From Prosopocoilus inquinatus (Eukaryota; Arthropoda; Insecta; Coleoptera; Lucanidae), in assembly GCA_036172665.1 (NCBI GenBank), contig CM069880.1, forward strand, positions 3,598,501-3,662,500: DNA of 64,000 nt, written 5' to 3'. The notes beneath the pieces are model-generated. The model did no database searches, had not been told where the DNA came from, and saw only the letters and a list, made by a program, of their open reading frames with translations. The position numbers and the translations under genes are program-made. The stretch's first letter is position 1. Each line of letters begins with the position of its first letter. Shown here one piece after another: positions 57,801 to 64,000 of this stretch.

Positions 57801-60800
57801 GCATTAGCGTTGTTCCTGTGATGTATCTAATCGATCCTTACTCATCTATCATGTTATTTGACGTTTCGATGGACTCTAGTAATTCTGATGTGAGATACAA
57901 AGTTTTTGGACGCAGCAGAAGCTGGAAATAGTTTTGAACGAAACAACACGTATTAGCGTTGTTCCTGTGATGTATCTAATCGATCCTTACTTAGCTACTA
58001 TATTATTTGACGTTTCGATGGACTCCAGTAACTCTAATGTGAGATACGAAATTTTCGGACGCAGCAGCAGCTGGAAATAGTTTTAATCGAAACAACACAT
58101 ATTAGCGTTGTTCCTGTGATGTATCTAATCGATCCTTACTCATCTATCATGTTATTTGACGTTTGGACGGACTCCAGTAACTCTGATGTAAGATACAAAG
58201 TTCTCAGACGCAGCAGAAGCTGGAAATAGTTTTGAACGAAACAACACGTATTAGCGTTGTTCCTGTGATGTATCTAATCGATCCTTACTCATCTATCATG
58301 TTATTTGACGTTTGGACGGACTCAAGTAACTCTGGTGTGAGATACAAAGTTCTCGGACACAGCAGAAGCTGGAAATTGTTTTGAACGAAACAACACGTAT
58401 TAGCGTTGTTCCTGTTATGTATCTAAACGATCCTTACTTATCTAACATGTTATTTGGCGTTTCGATGGACTTCAGTAACTCTGATGTGAGATACGACGTT
58501 TTCGGATGCAGCAGAAGCTGGAAATAGTTTTAAACGAAACAACAAGTATTAGCGTTGTTCCTGTGATGTATCTAATCGATCCTTACTTATCTATCATGTT
58601 ACTTGACGTTTGGATGGACTCCAGTAACTCTGATGTGAGATACGAAGTTCTCGGACGCAGCAGAAGCTGGAAATAGTTTAAAACGAAACAACACGCATTA
58701 GCGTTGTTCCTGTGATGTATCTAATCGATCCTTACTCATCTATCATGTTATTTGGCGTTTCGATGGACTCCAGTAACTTTGATGTGAGATACGAAGTTCT
58801 CGGACGCAGCTGAAGCTGGAAATAGTTTTAAACGAACCAACACGTATTAGCGTTGTTCCTGTGATGTATCTAATCGATCCTTACTCATCTATCATGTTAT
58901 TTGACGTTTCGATGGACTCCAGTATCTTTGATGTGAGATACGAAGTTCTCGGACGCAGCTGAAGCTAGAAATAGTTTTAAACGAAACAACAAGCATTAGC
59001 GTTGTTCCTGTGATGTATCTAATCGATCCTTACTCATCTATCATGTTATTTGGCGTTTCGATTTACTCCAGTAACTCTGATGTGAGATACAAAGTTTACG
59101 GACGCAGCAGAAGCTGGAAATAGTTTTGAACGAAACAACACGTATTAGCGTTGTTCCTGTGATGTATCTAATCGATCCTTGCTTATCTACTATGTTGTTT
59201 GACGTTTCGATGGACTCCAGTAACTATGATGTGAGATACGAAATTTCCGGACGCAGCAGAAGCTGGAAATAGTTTTAAACGAAACAACACGCATTAGCGT
59301 TGTTCCTGTGCTGTATCTAATCGATCCTTACTCATCTATCATGTTATTTGAAGTTTAGATGGACTCCGGTAACCCTGATGTGAGATACGAAGTTCTCGGA
59401 CGCAGCAGAAGCTGGAAACAGTTTTAAATGAAACACGCATTAGCGTTGTTCCTGTGATGTATCTAAACGATCCTTACTTATCTAACATGTTATTTGACGT
59501 TTGGATGGACTCCAGTAAGTCTGATGTGAGAAACAAAGTTCTCGGACGCAGCAGAAGCTGGAAATAGTTTTAAACGAAACAACACGCATTAGCGTTGTTC
59601 CTGTGATGTATCTAATCGATACTCACTCATCTATCATGTTATTTGGCGTTTCGATGGACTCCAGTAACTCTGATGTGAGATACAAAGTTTACGGACGCAG
59701 CAGAAGCTGGAAATAGTTTTGAACGAAACAACACGTATTAGCGTTGTTCCTGTGATGTATCTAATCGATCCTTACTTAGCTACTATGTTATTTGACGTTT
59801 CGATGGACTCCAGTAACTCTAATGTGAGATACGAAATTATCGGACGCAGCAGCAGCTGGAAATAGTTTTAATCGAAACAACACATATTAGCGTTGTTCCT
59901 GTGATGTATCTAATCGATCCTTACTCATCTATCATGTTATTTGACGTTTGGACGGACTCCAGTAACTCTGATGTGAGATACAAAGTTCTCGGACACAGCA
60001 GAAGCTGGAAATAGTTTTGGACGAAACAACACGTATTAGCGTTGTTCCTGTGATGTATCTAAACGATCCTTACTTATCTAACATGTTATTTGACGTTTGG
60101 ATGGACTCCAGTAAGTCTGATGTGAGATACAAAGTTTTTGGACGCAGCAGGAGCTGGAAATAGTTTTAAACGAAACAACACGTATTAGCGTTGTTTATGT
60201 GCTGTATCTAATCGATCCTTACTTATCTATCATGTTATTTGACGTTTCGATGGACTCCAGTAACTCTGATGTGAGATACGACGTTTTCGGACGCAGCAGA
60301 AGCTGGAAATAGTTTAAAAAAAAACAACACGTACTAGCGTTGTTCCTGTGATGTATCTAATCGATCCTTACTTATCTATCATGTTATTTGACGTTTGGAT
60401 GGACTCCAGTAACTCTGATGTGAGATACGAAGTTCTCGGACGCAGCAGAAGCTGGAAATAGTTTTAAACGAAACAACACGCATTAGCGTTGTTCCTGTGA
60501 TGTATCTAATCGATCCTTACTCATCTATCATGTTATTTGACGTTTGGACGGACTCCAGTAACTCTGATGTGAGATACAAAGTTCTCGGACACAGCAGAAG
60601 CTGGAAATAGTTTTGGACGAAACAACACGTATTAGCGTTGTTCCTGTGATGTATCTAAACGATCCTTACTTATCTAACATGTTATTTGACGTTTGGATGG
60701 ACTCCAGTAAGTCTGATGTGAGATACAAAGTTTTTGGACGCAGCAGGAGCTGGAAATAGTTTTAAACGAAACAACACGTATTAGCGTTGTTTCTGTGCTG

Positions 60801-63800
60801 TATCTAATCGATCCTTACTTATCTATCATGTTATTTGACGTTTCGATGGACTCCAGTAACTCTGATGTGAGATACGACGTTTTCGGACGCAGCAGAAGCT
60901 GGAAATAGTTAAAAAAAAAACAACACGTATTAGCGTTGTTCCTGTGATGTATCTAATCGATCCTTACTTATCTATCATGTTATTTGACGTTTGGATGGAC
61001 TCCAGTAACTCTGATGTGAGATACGAAGTTCTCGGACGCAGCAGAAGCTGGAAATAGTTTTAAACGAAACAACACGCATTAGCGTTGTTCCTGTGATGTA
61101 TCTAATCGATCCTTACTCATCTATCATGTTATTTGGCGTTTCGATGGACTCCAGTAACTTTGATGTGAGATATGAAGTTCTCGGACGCAGCTGAAGCTGG
61201 AAATAGTTTTAAACAAAACAACACGCATTAGCGTTGTTCCTGTGATGTATCTAATCGATCCTTACTTATCTATCATGTTATATGACGTTTCGATGGACTC
61301 CAGTAACTCTGATGTGAGATACGACGTTTTCGGACGCAGCAGAAGCTGGAAATAGTTTTGAACGAAACAACACGTATTAGCGTTGTTCCTGTGATGTATC
61401 TAATCGATCCTTACTTAGCTACTTTGTTATTTGACGTTTCGATGGACTCCAGTAACTCTAATGTGAGATACGAAATTTTCGGACGCAGCAGCAGCAGGAA
61501 ATAGTTTTAAACGAAACAACACGCATTATCGTTGTTCCTGTGATGTATCTAATCGATCCTTACTCATCTATCATGTTATTTGACGTTTGGACGGACTCCA
61601 GTAACTCTGATGTGAGATACAAAGTTCTCAGACGCAGCAGAAGCTGGAAATAGTTTTGAACGAAACAGCACGTATTAGCGTTGTTCCTGTGATGTATCTA
61701 AACGATCCTTACTTTGCTACTATGTTATTTGACGTTTCGATGAACTCCAGTAACTCTAATGTGAGATACGAAATTTTCGGACGCAGCAGCAGCAGGAAAT
61801 AGTTTTAAACGAAACAACACATATTAGCGTTGTTCCTGTGATGTATCTAATCGATCCTTACTCATCTATCATGTTATTTGACGTTTGGACGGACTCCAGT
61901 ATCTCTGATGTGAGATACAAAGTTCTCGGACGCAGCAGAAGCTGGAAATAGTTTTGAACGAAACAACACGTATTAGCGTTGTTCCTGTGATGTATCTAAA
62001 CGATCCTTACTTATCTAACATGTTATTTGACGTTTGGATGGACTCCAGTAAGTCTGATGTGAGATACAAAGTTCTTGGACGCAGCAGGAGCTGGAAATAG
62101 TTTTAAACGAAACAACACGTATTAGCGTTGTTCCTGTGCTGTATCTAATCGATCCTTACTTATCTACTATGTTATTTGAAGTTTCGATGGACTCCAGTAA
62201 CTCTGATGTGAGATACGACGTTTTCGGACGCAGCAGAAGCTGGAAATAGTTTTAAACGAAACAACACATATTAGCGTTGTTCCTGTGATGTATCTAATCG
62301 ATCCTTTCTCATCTATCATGTTATTTGACGTTTGAATGGACTCCAGTAACTCTGATGTGAGATACGAAGTTCTCGGACGCAGCAGAAGCTGGAAATAGTG
62401 TTAAACGAAACAACACGCATTAGCGTTGTTCCTGTGATGTATCTAATCGATCCTTACTCATCTATCATGTTATTTGGCGTTTCGATGGACTCCAGTAACT
62501 TTGATGTGAGATACGAAGTTCTCGGACGCAGCTGAAGCTGGAAATAGTTTTAAACGAAACAACACGCATTAGCGTTGTTCCTGTGATGTATCTAAACGAT
62601 CCTTACTTATCTAACATGTTATTTGACGTTTGGATGGACTCCAGTAAGTCTGATGTGAGATACAAAGTTTTTGGACGCAGCAGGAGCTGGAAATAGTTTT
62701 AAACGAAACAACACGTATTAGCGTTGTTCCTGTGCTGTATCTAATCGATCCTTACTTATCTATCATGTTATTTGACGTTTCGATGGACTCCAGTAACTAT
62801 GATGTGAGATACGACGTTTTCGGACGCAGCAGAAGCTGGAAATAGTTTTAAACGAAACAACACATATTAGCGTTGTTCCTGTGATGTATCTAATCGATCC
62901 TTTCTCATCTATCATGTTATTTGACGTTTGGATGGACTCCAGTAACTCTGATGTGAGAAACAAATTTCTCTGACGCAGCAGAACCTGGAAATAGTTTTGA
63001 ACGAAATAACACGTATTAGCGTTGTTCCTGTGATGTATCTAATCGATCCTTACTTATCTACTATGTTATTTGAAGTTTCGATGGACTCCAGTAACTCTGA
63101 TGTGAGATACGAAATTCTCGGACGCAGCAGAAGCTGGAAATAGTTTTAAACGAAACAACACATATTAGCGTTGTTCCTGTGATGTATCTAATCGATCCTT
63201 ACTCATCTATCATGTTATTTGACGTTTGGACGGACTCCAGTAACTCTGATGTGAGATACAAAGTTCTCGGACGCAGCAGAAGCTGGAAATAGTTTTAAAC
63301 GAAACAACACATATTAGCGTTGTTCCTGTGATGTATCTAATCGATCCTTTCTCATCTATCATGTTATTTGACGTTTGAATGGACTCCAGTAACTCTGATG
63401 TGAGATACGAAGTTCTCGGACGCAGCAGAAGCTGGAAATAGTGTTAAACGAAACAACACGCATTAGCGTTGTTCCTGTGATGTATCTAATCGATCCTTAC
63501 TCATCTATCATGTTATTTGGCGTTTCGATGGACTCCAGTAACTTTGATGTGAGATACGAAGTTCTCGGACGCAGCTGAAGCTGGAAATAGTTTTAAACGA
63601 AACAACACGCATTAGCGTTGTTCCTGTGATGTATCTAAACGATCCTTACTTATCTAACATGTTATTTGACGTTTGGATGGACTCCAGTAAGTCTGATGTG
63701 AGATACAAAGTTTTTGGACGCAGCAGGAGCTGGAAATAGTTTTAAACGAAACAACACGTATTAGCGTTGTTCCTGTGCTGTATCTAATCGATCCTTACTT

Positions 63801-64000
63801 ATCTATCATGTTATTTGACGTTTCGATGGACTCCAGTAACTATGATGTGAGATACGACGTTTTCGGACGCAGCAGAAGCTGGAAATAGTTTTAAACGAAA
63901 CAACACATATTAGCGTTGTTCCTGTGATGTATCTAATCGATCCTTTCTCATCTATCATGTTATTTGACGTTTGGATGGACTCCAGTAACTCTGATGTGAG
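48870..64000 (-). repeat. 149-bp satellite array, right arm (reverse orientation)
   Basis: The same satellite as 1-29719, but every monomer is reverse-complemented (successive TTGTTCCTGTGATG landmarks, for example CCTGT at 49028 and 49177, are 149 bp apart). About 100 monomers, running off the window. The first monomer is cut at AGCGTTGTTCC, about 44 nt away in register from where the left arm stops (AAATAACATA). Sequence variants are of the same kind as on the left. I see nothing else in this arm. Confidence 0.97.
49200..61700 (-). repeat. Large duplicated block within the right satellite arm
   Basis: Private variants recur in the same order. TAGCTACTATATTA occurs at 49205 and 57992 (offset 8787). 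GTGCTGTATC next to a TTTAGATGGACTCCGG variant occurs at about 51711 and 59306 (offset 7595), and TTTATGTGCTG near 52599 and 60194 (offset 7595). The two offsets differ by 1192 bp, exactly eight 149-bp monomers. So the copy at 57.9-61.7 kb is a duplicate of 49.2-54.1 kb that lost, or whose partner gained, eight monomers. Confidence 0.8.

Noticed and set aside
48870..64000. Satellite arms as long TIRs belonging to the element
   Set aside because: Not accepted as the main call because the two arms stop at different points in the monomer and the sharply bounded 150-bp TIR lies inside them; kept as an option in the findings.

Overview
The window looks like insect (at least arthropod) nuclear DNA. 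About two thirds is a 149-bp satellite, and in the middle sits one apparently intact Polinton/Maverick-type element of about 19.15 kb (29720-48869), also known as an adintovirus-like element. I infer a eukaryotic host from small spliceosomal-type introns (56-65 nt), TATA/initiator promoters with about 31-bp spacing, AATAAA signals and the long satellite arrays. No host gene is visible, so the species cannot be named.

Layout. 1-29719 is a satellite array of roughly 200 monomers, with higher-order repeats of about 20 monomers (about 2.98 kb) and small internal inversions. 29720-48869 is the element, bounded by terminal inverted repeats (TIRs) of about 150 bp. Each TIR contains a perfect 38-bp inverted repeat around a 12-nt loop. 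48870-64000 is the same satellite in the OPPOSITE orientation. No target-site duplication is visible where satellite meets element.

Element content. The left half is a tightly packed forward cluster: a spliced leftmost gene of unknown function, a parvovirus-type phospholipase A2/membrane-active protein, an adenain-like cysteine protease, the minor capsid (penton-like) protein, a 57-residue basic micro-ORF, the double-jelly-roll major capsid protein, and two small Cys-containing proteins. Next come about 1.8 kb of gene-free AT-rich DNA with a homopurine tract and a C15 run. Then follow a Ser/Pro/Gln-rich 563-aa protein behind two leader introns, a short spliced Pro-rich protein, the FtsK/HerA packaging ATPase, a protein with a conserved C-terminal domain of Polinton neighbours, a small beta-rich protein, and the rve integrase. 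A protein-primed family B DNA polymerase with an N-terminal zinc-finger exon runs convergently on the minus strand. The right end carries about 60 copies of an 11-bp unit containing TCAAGGTCA.

How it works together. The integrase should insert the element, the polymerase should copy it by protein priming from its termini, and the capsid proteins, protease and ATPase form an adenovirus-like virion module. Nearly all reading frames are open, so the copy is recent or under selection and may be a virus-competent provirus. The points most worth a second look are the palindromic termini, the nuclear-receptor-like terminal array, the opposed satellite arms without a target duplication, the repeated pattern of start codons at 3' splice sites, and the overlapping capsid-cluster frames.
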